Below are positions 1 to 13,094 of a stretch of 64,000 nucleotides of DNA, in pieces. The notes under the pieces were generated by a model. The model did not search any database. It was not told where the DNA came from and saw only the letters and a list, made by a program, of their open reading frames with translations. A program made the position numbers and the translations under genes. The DNA lies in contig JAJFZO010000256.1 of NCBI GenBank assembly GCA_021397835.1, forward strand, positions 2,092,501 through 2,156,500. The letters run 5' to 3'. Within the stretch, counting starts at the first letter, position 1. Each line of letters begins with the position of its first letter. This DNA comes from Moringa oleifera (Eukaryota; Streptophyta; Magnoliopsida; Brassicales; Moringaceae).

Positions 1-450
1 CCAACATCGCCAACGCTATTCGCTTTTCTGCTGATGGGTACACCAGGAACATAAAAACCAGAGGTGATTAGAGTTTGTTCCTTTGGCTATTCCTGGCTTG
101 TAAGGATCACCATTTGTTGTCACACACGGATTTCGCCTAAACAGGTGCCAAGTTCTTCCGACAATGACGGATTTCAGCACAAATGTAATAATAAGCATCG
201 GCAGAACCCAAAGAAAATGAATTAGAGCAAGAAATAAATGGCAAAACTTGCTATAAAACAAGTTGATGGGCATCCATGAAAACTTACTCTCCTCCCCATT
301 CATTGCTCGCTCTGCTTCTTCGTGTCCCCCCCCTTTTTCTAAACTGAAGCAGTAGCATATGTTTCGGTTACTGTTTCGTCCAAAAGCTTGGCAAACAGGC
401 TGAGAGCATAATACCAAAGCAAACCACAAGAGAGGAAGGATAAAAATGAC

Positions 451-524
451 TGCTCTCGTTGAGAGTCGAACTCAAGACCTCCCGCTTACTAAACGGGTGC
501 TCTAACCAACTGAGCTACGAGAGC
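451..524 (-). tRNA. tRNA-Thr (anticodon AGU)
   Basis: The minus strand folds as a full 74-nt cloverleaf. A 7-bp acceptor stem pairs GCTCTCG with CGAGAGC, followed by discriminator A. The D arm carries the TAGCTCAGTTGGTTAGA type of A box and the T arm the GTTCGACTC type of B box. The anticodon loop reads TTAGTAA between CCCG and CGGG, giving anticodon AGT for Thr. No intron is seen. CCA is not encoded, as is normal for a nuclear gene. Confidence 0.95.
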
Positions 525-906
525 AACTTGGCCGTAATCTCTAACGTTTACATACAAATTTCTTAGTATTGAAAGATTGGGGTAGGACAGCTGTGACCCA
601 AAGAAATCCAGAGAATATACTGTGAAATTTATAAAAATAAATAAAATAAAAAAATAATAATTAGTAATAATAGGAAGCAGGGAGTAGAAATACAAATTAC
701 AGGTCAGAACAGCTTTTCAGTGAGCGAGCAGAGTGGAAAGGTCCGACCAGCTTTGAAGGAGGAAAGATAGTACGCTTTCAGAAAGGAGAGAACAGGAAGA
801 GAGTCCACTTTGACCACAAGCCCTAACTCTCTCTCTCTCTACATATATACACACATAAAGACTCTCTTTTTATATCTATAGATCCATTGATTTCTCTATC
901 ATACAG
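525..906. other. tRNA to RAB7 spacer, RAB7 5' region
   Basis: No coding signal is seen. It holds an AT-rich block near 625-665 and a CT-repeat leader near 828-840 followed by alternating TA/CA sequence, typical of a plant 5' UTR upstream of the ATG at 907. Confidence 0.6.
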
Positions 907-978
907 ATGCCTTCCCGTAGAAGAACCCTCTTGAAGGTCATCATCCTCGGCGATAGTGGGTCGGTCATTCTCTCTCCT

Positions 979-1019
<41 letters not shown>

Positions 1020-3769
1020 GCATGTGTTTGTATGAGCTTTATGTGTTCGGTTCTAGGTTTTCTGGAAGGCGCCAGGCGGATCTCTCGAGATCTTAGTATA
1101 GGGAAATTGATCTGATGCATATGGTTATGGTTTGTTCTTTAGAATTTTGAGAAATTCGCTTAGGTTGGATAGTTTTTAGGTGATATATTGGTTGAATTGC
1201 TTGTCTCTGTAACTGGTCAGAGGTTCATTTGTGTGATATTAAATCAAGGGAAAATTTATATAATTTTATCAGCTGTGGAAGGCTGGGAGAATTTTCGGAG
1301 TGTTCCAATTAGCTCATAGTGAAATATCTACCATTTTTAGACTTTGAAGTTCACATCTAGTGTGGAGATATTTGCTAAAAATAAATTTATGGGGGAACGA
1401 AACTCTTAGTAATGCTGTTCTGGTAGTTTCTCTACTTTTCTTTGTTGACAATGCAGGCAATTGATAAATCTATTTGTTTGGTGATTTGCAGGGTGGGCAA
1501 GACCTCTTTGATGAATCAGTATCCTCAGACACCCATATATTTAAGTAAACATATGTTTATGTTTCTTGCTACTGAATCAAGTACATTTTATTCTCCATGA
1601 TAACTCAGTTTACAGATTCCTCTTTTTTTAGTTTGTGAGATCTAGCAAATGTTATAAACCAAAGGTCTAGTGCTATTTTGCCTTGACTTTTATGCTTTTA
1701 GATATGTAAATAAAAAATTTAGCAATCAGTATAAGGCTACTATTGGAGCTGATTTCTTAACCAAGGAAGTGCAGTTTGAGGACAGGCTTTTTACTTTGCA
1801 GGTATATGATCACATGTACCTTTTGGTAGACTACAATCTTTTAACTATTTTCTTGAGCACTGGCAAGCTTCTGCTTCAAGTTGCTCAGTTGGCTTCCTTG
1901 TTGGTTTATATCTCCATGTTTTAGAAGCTTGTGGGTCCTTTTGTGTTGTAGATTTTTTACATTTACAATTTTAGTTATGTTTGGAATTTCTTGCATTACC
2001 CTTCCAAGCATCCCAGGTGCGCATGGGGCCATCAACAATTGACCAAAATATGGTCGAATTTATTAGAGAGGAGCAAATTCAATCAGTTCTCCTATTTGAG
2101 TTTATTTTCGTCGATATTTGCATAACCAATAGCAGACAATTTCATGATGTCTGGCTCTGTATAGGCAAATACCAGTTAAGAGGTTTACCAAATTACATGG
2201 ATTAGATGAGGGCAAACCCAGAGACAACAGGAAAATGAGGACGGGTGAAACCTTAATATTCCTTATGTTTTGGAAGTGTATCGTTATACTTGCACATCAA
2301 GGTTGGGGCCAAGAATGCATAAATTCACTTGTAATTATCCATGACATCTACAGTGAAGAGTCTTAACATGGTGTGGAATATATTTGCCATTGTAATTTTG
2401 GTGGCCAAGGATTTTATATGAAGGGCTTGATTAAAAACTTCTGTGTAGATGGTGAGCCTTCTAATGACATTGACATCAGCACTTTGCTTGGACCCCCACT
2501 ACTGAAGACATGCCAAAGTTGTTTAAAATGCCTTGGATGTTTCTCTTGTATGGATTCCATGTACCTGAGTGTGTATTTTTTGGTGTTTTTAATGAATATT
2601 GTGTTTATGCAGTTTTGCTTACTTCTTATTTCTCTTTTTCGTACCTTTCTATTGTTTGCATGTGACAGTATATTTTGTGAAAAGATTATGAGATGTTAAA
2701 CACTAAGGAAAATTTGCATGATTCATCTTTGTTTACAGATGCTTTAGCTTTCTATTAATTCAGTCAAAGTGCTCTGTTTACCTAGTATAGCTGCAAACTG
2801 CTAGAAGCTTGTTTCTGTTTTTTTTTTTTTTTTTCCTTTTCCGTTTCCTTGACAAGTAATATTTATGTTGCTTAGTGTTCCCATGTAGAGGTAATTCATG
2901 TATTATAATATTAATTTGTTGATTTTGCATGTCTAGGGTTAGGCAGTCTTCATCTTTGCCTATGTTGTAAATGCTTATTGGTTTTACGTTCAACAGACAA
3001 CCACTCTTGGTCGGCTCTGCAACGTAATTACTGCTTTTCTGTTAAAGACCTTAGTGTGGTCTGTTACCAAAAATAATTTAACATCGTATTTTTTTAGCAA
3101 GCTGACTAGGGTTCCTGATAAACGGTGCATACCATCTTCTGGTAACTTCTGATATCATGTACTTACATTGATCATTGACTGATAAGTTGACTTTCTCAGA
3201 GCCAATTAACTGGTTGATTCTCCTGCAGATGCAAAAGATTTCACTTTAGTTGTTTGCTGTATGATTTTCCCCTCCTTATCTGTGATTGATGTACATGATC
3301 TATGTTTTCAAAAGTGCAAGTTTATGCTAGGTGTTTAACCTCTTCGAGGAGAAGTGTAGCTTGTGAAATTTCCAATTATTTAAAGATAAAAGTACTTCAA
3401 GTATTACAAATTTAGGTTAACATTGGAAAAAGTACCCAGAACTCTTTGCTGGCAAATCACAAGAGAGTGGAAATTTGTAGTTCTAGAACAAATTGTGGAA
3501 ATCAGAATTGTACACAGTTTTGTTAAGGATCTTTGAATGTATATAATTGAAATGCATGCCCTTTCATTTTTATTTTAATTTCTTGGTTCTCAAAAAGGCT
3601 CTTACAGCTAGTCAAGATCTGGAACTTGTACCCTTTCAAGTTGACTCAGGGCTCGGTTTTGACATTTTGTATTTTTATTGTTCTGTAGGCTAAATAGGAC
3701 ATGTAGTTTACTAATATGAAAGCATGTAGAGCACATGGTGCAAGCCAAAGCATGTATGCAGTTAGGACT

Positions 3770-3800
<31 letters not shown>

Positions 3801-5214
3801 CATTAGGCCTGTGTTTTCAGAGAGATTGCAATTTAAATTTGAACACTTTTGAGCAATAGCATGCCTCACCTTGAAGCACATCTCGCACATAAAAAATCTC
3901 TGAAGTATATCGCTTTTAATAAAGTTAAATCTGTTTGTTGGCTTGTGATTAGTTCGTGATTCTTTAGAGTGCAAGTCACATGTGTAGAGTTACTGGTAGG
4001 GCCACAACTTTATTATCAGCTCTTTGTGTTTTGTGCCTTTGTGTGTTTCTTTATCCAACTGCTGAGCAAAGTTTTCTTTTGGGGTTATTGTAGATCTGGG
4101 ATACTGCTGGCCAGGAAAGATTCCAAAGCCTAGGTGTAGCTTTCTATCGTGGTGCTGATTGCTGTGTTCTTGTATATGATGTTAATTCAATGAAATCATT
4201 TGATAACCTTAACAACTGGAGGGAAGAATTTCTTATTCAGGTATGCATTTCTGCCCTTCTATAAAGAGAAAGTGTCAATTCTCAAGGATTATCCTGTGAA
4301 GGAAGTGACTTTGAGTTGGTGATGATGATTGGGAAAATATCTTGCAGGCAAGTCCATCAGATCCAGAGAATTTCCCATTCGTTGTTCTTGGAAACAAGAT
4401 TGATGTGGATGGTGGAAACAGTCGAGTGGTATGTATACCTTGAAATAGTATCTGTCAGTTTTTCTGTGTGCATGCACGTATATACTATATATAACATTTA
4501 TTATCACTTTCACACAAAAGAAATATTTGTTTCAACCTTCAGGTTTCAGAAAAAAAGGCCCGGGCATGGTGTGCCTCAAAAGGAAATATCCCATATTTTG
4601 AGACCTCTGCCAAGGAAGGCATTAATGTGGAAGAAGCTTTCCAGTGCATAGCCAAGAATGCCCTGAAGAGTGGTGAAGAGGAAGAGATGTAAGTCAAAAT
4701 AACACTTAATCTACACGCATGCACTTATGCACACACATGCTACATTTATGCCGAACTTAGATTCTGAATTTGCTATGGTCCTTCATCTTTTTAGGTGTAA
4801 TAATGACAATGTATCATGTGCCTTTTATTTATTTTGTTTTTGCTGCTATTTGGACCACATGGCTTAATATGAATTCCTGACATTCAATGAGCTGTACTCT
4901 TAATATAGGCTGTAGTTTTGCTGGCATGCCACTCATTGTGGTTTACCGTTCTAGTTCTTTGTTATTTAATAGTTTATATATTGCACTAAGGAAGTAGAAA
5001 CATACGAGTGTCGCTGTTGAAACCTTTTGACTACATAACTCTATAGTTCCTTAACTACTGAGTAGTTCTTTTACCATTCTATACAGAAACAAGTCATGGT
5101 ACTCACATTAGGCTTTGTTGCTTGTGGTTGATTGTTGCTTTCTTTAGATACTTGCCGGACACCATTGATGTTGCAACCACTAGCCAGCCGAGATCAACTG
5201 GATGTGAGTGCTAA
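907..5214 (+). CDS. RABG3: Rab7-type small GTPase (RABG3 class)
   Basis: Seven coding exons join in frame: 907-959, 1492-1518, 1702-1801, 4094-4240, 4348-4428, 4543-4688 and 5148-5214. The product is 206 aa, the usual Rab7 length. Visible motifs are the P-loop GDSGVGKT at residues 15-22, effector region YKATIGADF, switch II WDTAGQE at 62-68, NKID at 125-128, ETSAK at 156-160 and the C-terminal CEC for double geranylgeranylation. Plant Rab7 proteins act at the late endosome and tonoplast, controlling vacuolar traffic and membrane fusion. Every splice site is GT-AG and phase is kept at each junction. Intron 3 is long (2.3 kb). I cannot say which RABG3 paralogue this is. Confidence 0.95.
979..1019. 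repeat. (TC)n(TA)n microsatellite in RAB7 intron 1
   Basis: A run of TC dinucleotides passes directly into a run of TA dinucleotides, just after the first RAB7 donor site. Confidence 0.9.
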
Positions 5215-6745
5215 AATTGCCTGATCCTTTTCAGCAGAAATGATAGTTTCAAAAGCGCTACAACTGTTGGCCTTTATGTCCATTTTTTGGATGGCCTTCA
5301 TAGTCATTTTTAATGTGTATGATGAGGCTACAATGTACATTAGTGTTTGTGTGAAAAACAAATTGATCTGTCCATGCTGGTTGGATTTAGTTACCTTGTC
5401 TTGATACTTGAATTGTCACATTTTGCTTCTTGGTGGACTATCCTGCATTGTTGGAAACTAGTATGATTTTGTTATAATGTCATTAGTTATTTATTCAATT
5501 ATTAACATAAGAACATTTGCTGCAGCAGCCCTAAATCTTCTCAAATTAAATTGCTATTATTGGGCTATTCTCGCAAATCAGAAGCTCTTGATGTTTGCAG
5601 GATCATTGAGCTTCATCTCGATAGTGGGAACAGGAATTTTATTAGCATACAGACATTCTGAAAATATTCCTGAGTTCCCAGTTTCAAAAAAGAGATTTAT
5701 AGAATAGTGTTATATCATTCACTTCTGAGAAAATTAGTGTAAGATTTAACATATGGTTTACTCTGATGACAGTTTCTTATATCTATCTAATATATTACTA
5801 GCAGACTAACATCTGAAACACTATTACAAAAGATACAGAGACATTTTGTGCAAACAATTGCTACTCTACTATGTCACACTCCATCAACTCAGCCTCGTAA
5901 AATTACATCAACAAATCTCGACACAGTAAGTTTTAAGCATCCTTCAAGCTGTGACCTTATCCAAACCAGGTAGATGATCAAGCAATAGTAGCTTGGTAAT
6001 CAAAAGAACCAATAAACACTCGGTTATAACTCCTGTTGATGCCAGCTCAGTTTGCAAATGAAAGCTTCTTGGTTCAGAATGGCTACCATGCAGACTAGAT
6101 CCTCAGCTGGAACTCAGTCGGAGGGTTTTCTACTCCGAAGACTTGGGTGGAAAGAAAACAAAGAATGTATGTAAGGTTAACAGATAAATATAAATGCTCG
6201 ATCTTGATCACAAACTGCATAGGAGAGAAAAATAAAAGAATCTTCAGACAGAAAACATCATTAACTCTCCTTCTAATCTAGATCCTACAGTAAGCCTCTT
6301 TTCTTTTCTTTTTTTTTTTTAACATTAATCTATATGTCTGCACAAATACCTTAAACAACCTAATGGAAATTACAAATAGAGAAGAAAAATCAACTATAGT
6401 GCTTTTACGATGTAATATTTCTTTCTCTTTTTTTTTTGGGGAGCAGATTACCATATAATATAAAAGGCCAAATATTAAAATATGGAAAAGAAAATCACAT
6501 CACTAGTCAGTCAAAAGAATACCAACACCATTTGACATCCCAACCAATTGAAATTTTTATTACAGTTCGACAAGTCATAATCATTTTAAATACATTTTGA
6601 CACAGAAATTTATGACATTGAAACCAAAAAAAAGTTCATGGGATAGAAAACATGTGAAAAAATTGCATAAAGAAGGACAAAAGAGTTTAAAGTTAAACAT
6701 TTTGTTTCGGTTTGTGGTTTACATACTAAAGAAATTACACCCATA

Positions 6746-6781
<36 letters not shown>

Positions 6782-7140
6782 TATAAAGCCAATGTAAGTC
6801 TAAATATTTTGAAGGTTTATGCAAGTTCAGAAATTTTTGAAGGTTAATGTAGGTTTACAATTTTGGTAATCGGTTTAGTGTATACTTAGAATAAAAGAGG
6901 GTTAAATGTAAGTTAAGAAATTTTGACATGGGATTTAGTACGTTCAAAGCCTAGAGAGGGAGCTGGTGCTTTTACTTTATAGCTTAAGGGCGGATTAGCG
7001 TAATTAATCCACAAAAAAAGAAACTAAAAATTAGTACCACCCACAAAAAGAAATAAAGGAAAAGGGAGAACTCACTTGGCAAAACTGGTCATACATGATG
7101 AATGCATAAGAATGGATAAACCTTTATCCACGAGAAGAGA
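5215..7140. other. Intergenic between RAB7 and SWI3D
   Basis: This is a convergent intergenic stretch. It should include the 3' UTRs of both neighbours. No convincing coding exon is seen; short open frames near 5480-5700 lack family features. It contains poly-T and poly-A runs and one tetranucleotide repeat. Confidence 0.5.
6746..6785. repeat. (TACA)n(TA)n microsatellite
   Basis: About seven TACA units are followed by an AT dinucleotide run in intergenic DNA downstream of SWI3D. Confidence 0.9.
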
Positions 7141-10100
7141 CTACTTTGTCCCAATTGAAGACAGTTTCTCTGGGCCAGAAGGCTGAACTGAACTTCCTGT
7201 CATTGTTGTAGATACCAATGGATTAGAAGTAGGAGCTACTGTTCCCGTGGGTCTTGATATTGGCGGCCTAGCCAAAGTCATGCCCACAGGGAGCCTTGGA
7301 ACAGAGTTAGCAAGGTTTGTTGCAATCCTGTTGGTAGGTAACGATGGTGGCATCGTTCTAGATGATGAAGCTGGTAACCCAAGTCGGGCTGCAATTATCT
7401 GTGCCCTCTCATGGTAAAGCCTTTGCCGTGACCTGTCCAATTGCTCCCTTACCCTCATCATCACGCTATCCATCTCATTGAAGAAAGCTAATTTGTTTTC
7501 CAGCTTATGTAACTGCAAGGAATGAAAGCCTCCAAAAAGTTCAGTTTCTGACCTCAATGAAATGATCAAACACCATACAAAACCTACATAACTATGAGAT
7601 TACCTGCTTCTCCATCAGTGAGGTAGCAAGTTGTCGGATTTGGTCCTCTTCCTGGTTTGCAAGAAGTTTTGCCTTCACTGATGCTGCTGAGAGCGCAGAA
7701 ACTGCAGCACGCTTTACTTTATCAATTATATGGTCATCTCTTGTTCGTTCACGGTCATGTTTCTCTTTTTTGCCATCTTTAGTTTGATCCTCTCCTGGTA
7801 GTCCAATTACAAGAAGAGATACCTAGAAGTTAGAATAGCTTATTGCAACTTTACAATTCTATATTTCCAAAATTCTATTTTACATATTTATCATAAAACA
7901 AACAGCAAAACTTCACTAATATTCTAAAATGAAAAATTTCTTTACAGAATGATGAATTTATTAGGCACAGTTGAAACGTTCAAATGCATCTGTCATGCAT
8001 CCAACAAAACTTGCAAAATTTGTTATACATAAAGATTTCAAGAGAAAAGGGGTCTAAGGTGCAATGATATGCTCAAAGCTTCCCAATCCATTTATTGCTC
8101 CTGCTCTGTCCTTCTAGCACTAACACACACACACATAAGAACATATGTATAATATTTCTGAATTTATCCCACTAACAGTGGCCCTACTCCTTAAGTTCCA
8201 TACTGTGAAATCTAACAAGACAATTGCAGAGAGAATAAGAGAGTGACAGAAAGAACGACCTGTTGCTGCTCCATTTGAAAGCACTGAATTAGATGTAACT
8301 GGCTGCTGCGAACCTTCTGCATCAGACATCATATCTACATTCTTTGCTGCATCCATAGGTTGAGCAGGCCCCTCCTCGAACACTGTAGCTGGCTGTTGAG
8401 GTTCATTCTTCTCTGAAGGCAGAGAATCTGCCATTTCCACATCTTTTAGTGACTCAGTGGGTTGAGAAGCCTCTCCAATTGACTTTGATGTATTCAGTAG
8501 ACCATGCTCCTTTTCCACGGTGAGATGATCAGATGGCATATTGACAACCTTCGCAGACTCTGTATGCCGCAACAGTGGCTCACCAGAAGTTCCCCCTCCC
8601 GACTCCTTCAAAGAACTTGAAGGAACGCTAGTTGCTAAATTATCTGGCTCCTTCACAATATCTGTTTGATGGTCCTTTGATAACTTTGGATCTGTTGATT
8701 CTTTCAAATTACCAGGTTCAATTTCCTCAAGAGTAGCTATTTTCCCTGGTTCTTTAGAGGAATTTTGTTTGGTAGTTGATTCATTACTGTTAGAATCAGG
8801 TGGTCTCTTTTCTTCTGGAAGAGAATTTTCAACATTTTTGTCACTGTGATCATTTGATAAATCTCTGCCATCCAAAAGTGAGGTAGAATTATCCTCTTTC
8901 TTGTTATTGTCTTCAGGTTTCTCATCCTTATGAGCATCCTGACAACTCATCTCAGCAACAGCACTGCAAATCTCTCACTGATGTCAGCCTTAACACTCAC
9001 AAACTGCCAGCAATATAAGTGCTACAAATTCACATACCTCTGAGAAGCAGCCAGTTCCTTCTTGTCATCTGGTGGGTCTTCCAAAAGGAAAGAGTGCCTC
9101 GTAGCCAGCTGCATGCCAGTTGAACTGCCAGAAAGGGATTTTAAGGAAGCATGGGCTGAAACAGTAGCAACATCAGAGTCCACCAACCGTGTAAGGAAAG
9201 CTGCCTGCAGAAGAGCGTAAGATCTAGAACATTAGCATTATTTGGCACATCCAACCCCAAAAAAACATAAGAAAAAAGGCAACAGCCAGAAAACTATAGT
9301 CAGTTTAAACTTAAAATTCAGTTGTCCAAGAATGTCCTCCACATGCACCCTAACAAAGACCTATCTTTAGGTAAAGGTTCAACTTTACCAACGCCATGAC
9401 AGGATTTCCTACGTCTGCAAAGGACATTGGATTTTCTGGAGTCAGGACATAGCCAATAGTTTCAAATGCTTCTTTAAGGGCCTTCACTGCAATGTCTTCA
9501 CCAGTCTCCTTTCTACCTTTGACTTCATTGGTATCTCTAGAATTTGATGTTTCCTGACCAACATCTATGTCACATCTGTTCTCAGATTTTGATGTTTCCT
9601 CACAAACTTTCACTTCACTTGCATCTTCTGGTTTTGAAGTTTCCACTGAGGAAGTTAGAGGCTGAGAATCATTAGCACCAGTCTTACCCTCTGTTGTTTC
9701 AGGTACATCTTTATTAGATGAGTTATCATTGGTTGAGGCTGGGTCTGCAATTTCTTTGGAAGTGGCATCTACATCATCTTCACAATCCAGAAAGGCATCC
9801 TCAATTGGCATTTGAACAAAGTGCAGTATACACTGAGCTTTTGTTTTTGTGGCAACATGCTCCGCAATCTCATTCCAATTTTCTTTATAAAGTTCTAAAG
9901 CTTCAAGAAGAAGGAGAGTCTCCTGATCGGTCCACTTCCCACCACTGACACCAGGGACCTCAGCAGGTTCCATGAGAATAAAATCAGACGTGGACATATC
10001 TGAGCCAAACTTCCCGTTATTAAAGCAATCAGTACATAAGTCAAAATCTGCCTGTCAAGAATGAAAATAATTAGCATACAGAATGAACTGACAAAATTAT

Positions 10101-13094
10101 AAGTCAGGCAAAAAACTAATCAATAGATCACTAAACCGACTCCACCACAGAGTCATGATTTGGCGACCATACGAGGCAACTTTGTCATGGATGACTGACT
10201 TGTTCCTTGTAAGTAGTAGATTCAAGGCGTTGCAATGTTGAAAACGAATGCAGAAAATGATATATAACCTTCTTATTGACTGCATACAGTTTCACAGCTC
10301 ATAGATACTAGTACCATTGAAATTTGGCTTGGACCTGCATTTATCAGGTGTATTCCTTGTTCTCTTAGCTTTAGCAAGCAAGTTAACTGTATGATCCATC
10401 AAACATTCAAGAACTAAAATTTATTCCTCAAAACTCATTAATGATGTTTCTAAAGTTACATTACAGTAGCCTTTCTCAACAGCCCACCTAAAACTGAAAA
10501 AGAACAGGGAGAAAAATCATTATGAAGGATGGAAAATTAAAAAGGAAATGATTAACTCTGAAACAAGTGACATTTGATTTAAGCGTGACCAAAAAGCACC
10601 TTCAGCTCTCACAAATAAATAGATAAGTAAAAAAATGAAACTAGTGAATGATTCTTCCTCCATATACATCACATCACAAAATTTCATACTCAGCTGATTA
10701 GTATGAGGGAGAAATAACCTGCTTCTGGCAATGGTAGCGCTTGCGAGAGCAATCAGCTGAACAGGAGTTGCAGTGGTACTCAACAGCTGGCCCCTCTTGC
10801 TTCACCAACTCTTCAGCAATTGCTGACTCTGGAAACAACCCAGATGGCATTGTGGGAGTCATGAGGTGGGGCTTAGGAATAACAGGTTGGTAAGATTGAA
10901 TGGCTTCAAAATGATATAATTTGTCAATCAAGGAATCTTTCTTTTCCATCCCATCACCATCAAGACCAGCCACAGCAGATTCTGCAGGTGGGAATGGGTG
11001 GAAATTAATCAAACCCCAGTAATCCAAGAAATCCATGACCTCCTGCCTTGCATCCAAGTCCCCAACCTCAAGCTCTGACAAATCTTTCGATACAATCTGT
11101 GTGTTTGGGTTTGCATGAAATTTCTTCATGAGCCAGTTACGTATATCCAGGTATACATCAGGAGTCCTGGTCTGGGACTTGCCATTAAAAAAAGTAGGCA
11201 ATGAACGCTCCTCAAGAGAGTGGATTTTCGTCCATGAAAACCATCCTGTAAACAAAGGGGGGTAAATGCCCAAATTGAAAAGGAAACAATTGGAAACCAC
11301 AACAAAACAGTTTCATCGTGGCTGCTCTTCCTTCCTCAAAGCGAACACCCACAGTTTTTGTCCCTTCAATCCAGTTTTTTTCTTTTTTTTTTCATTGCAA
11401 GCTTCAATCGCTCAAAAAGCCATATCATAATCAGGAGTTGTATTGAGCCACTAAAATCAGGTTCGTCTTTGGATGTCCTGTTATTTTCCTTCGATTCGTC
11501 TTTTTAGGGTTAGGAATAATGTGAACCAGCCTTGATGTGTATGTGAGTCCATGCGTACAAATATGTGTATGTGTTTTGGATTTCAACATATTGGGGATTG
11601 GTCAGCTTCTTTTACCAAATTTCTTTTTGGCCTAAAATTCTTGTAACAAAACAAAACCAGTTTCATCTTCTTCTCTGTTCCTCATTGTTGATGGTGACTA
11701 TAGACTAATAAGGGGCTTCCTGACAGGATAGTGCATTCATGACTGTAACTTTTCTTTCCAATGAAACAATCTTGACATCAGATCTCTACAATATTGCAAT
11801 CAAAGTACCAAATGGAAGAAAACAAATTCTTTCCAACCTGGGATAACCAATTTATTCAACATAAGTTGCACATATAATAGTTTGGATTCACTGGACTATT
11901 ACACTGGCACATCCAACAACAAAAAGCCAAAAGTTCATTTTGTTGCACATCCTAACTTTTCCTTGAAAGAGATACTATAACAAAAGTGAAAAATCAAAAT
12001 TTTCAAACTTGACCCTCAGCAGAAAACAAAATACTCAATCCAACAATGCCTACATGCAGCAATCTTAGCTCAGCTGACGAAGTAATAGAAGGATTCAGAA
12101 ATTTGTTCTCTCTCCTCTTCCTCATCTTTTCTGATTACCAAATAGATAAGAGGTAACCTTAGCATGCACAAAAACTGGTGTTTCATAAGAGCATCATTTG
12201 GTGTTTATTTATGCTACCAAAACATTTTTAAAAATCCAGAACTTCCACTTGTTTCTCCAATTTATTTTGAAAAGCAAACAGAAAGCAACTTCATGCCTAT
12301 CCTAATACACAAGAATCAGAGTTAAATTGAAATAAAATTTCAAACTTTTTTTCAACTAAAACTAAACACACAAAATTCAGCTGGACGGAGCTCCCAGACC
12401 AACAGAAAATTTAAAATGTCTCACCCCATCCTTTACTCCTCCTTTTTTACTCAGCAAATAAACTAAAAGCACAGAACTTCCACTTCTTTCTTTTGCCTCG
12501 CTTCTTCCCCGCGCAAAAACCCAAAACAGCCACTCTTTATCCAAATACGTATACATAAACAACAAAAACTAAGGTTTTCGCAATAAGCAAAATAGGTCAA
12601 AGAAACTAACCACAATGGCTCGGCACTACACGGGCATTGCTGTGACGAGATCTGATAGCTTGAACTTCAGCCTCAATCTTGGCCTCCAAAGCCTCCCACT
12701 CTTCGCTTGCCTTGTTCAATCCCTCCTCCTCGGGCCTCAGGCTATCTTTACCCGTCGTGGTCGCCTTCTGCTCCTCGGGCTTGAAGCCGGCAGCCAAATT
12801 AGGGGATCCCGGAACCAAGGCGGAACCCGTGGCAAGGCTGTTGGGTGCCTGACGAGCTCTAGTCAACGGACCGTTGTGGATCGGGGAATGAGAGATCAAC
12901 ATCGACTTCTCGCGGGTAATTCGTTTAGACGGCGTCGACGAGGAGCTGGAAGCTGAGAGGGCATTAGCTTTTCTCTTTTGGCCTCCTGCTCGGCGCCTAG
13001 TCGAGGCCGGCTCAGCCGCCTGGAACTCAGCAACCCCCGCTGAGCTCGCCGTCGCTGCCGGCAGGGTTCCGGCGTCCCGCCGTTTCTCCTCCAT
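7141..13094 (-). CDS. SWI3D: SWI/SNF complex subunit SWI3D
   Basis: Seven exons join in frame: 13094-12611, 11245-10719, 10051-9389, 9204-9038, 8963-8260, 7794-7604 and 7512-7141, giving about 1035 aa (Arabidopsis SWI3D is slightly shorter). Domains in order are an Ala/Ser-rich basic N-terminus, SWIRM from about residue 163 ([16 protein letters not shown]), a ZZ-type zinc finger with paired CxxC motifs near 320-350 that crosses the exon 2/3 junction, and SANT at about 375-423 ([19 protein letters not shown]). An acidic low-complexity middle and a C-terminal coiled coil near 870-955 follow. SWI3 proteins are scaffold subunits of BRM/SYD-type chromatin remodellers in the nucleus, and the ZZ finger is the mark of the D class. 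Start chosen at 13094, the first ATG of the long GC-rich first exon. Confidence 0.95.

Noticed and set aside
16..429. 137-codon minus-strand open frame with a hydrophobic middle (LALIHFLWVLPMLIITFVLK)
   Set aside because: It lies directly beside the tRNA gene, has no recognised family motif, and may be chance in a GC-balanced stretch. It could be a first exon of a gene off the left edge, but I cannot support it.
5477..5707. 76-codon plus-strand frame after RAB7
   Set aside because: Low-complexity hydrophobic translation in the RAB7 3' region, no family resemblance.
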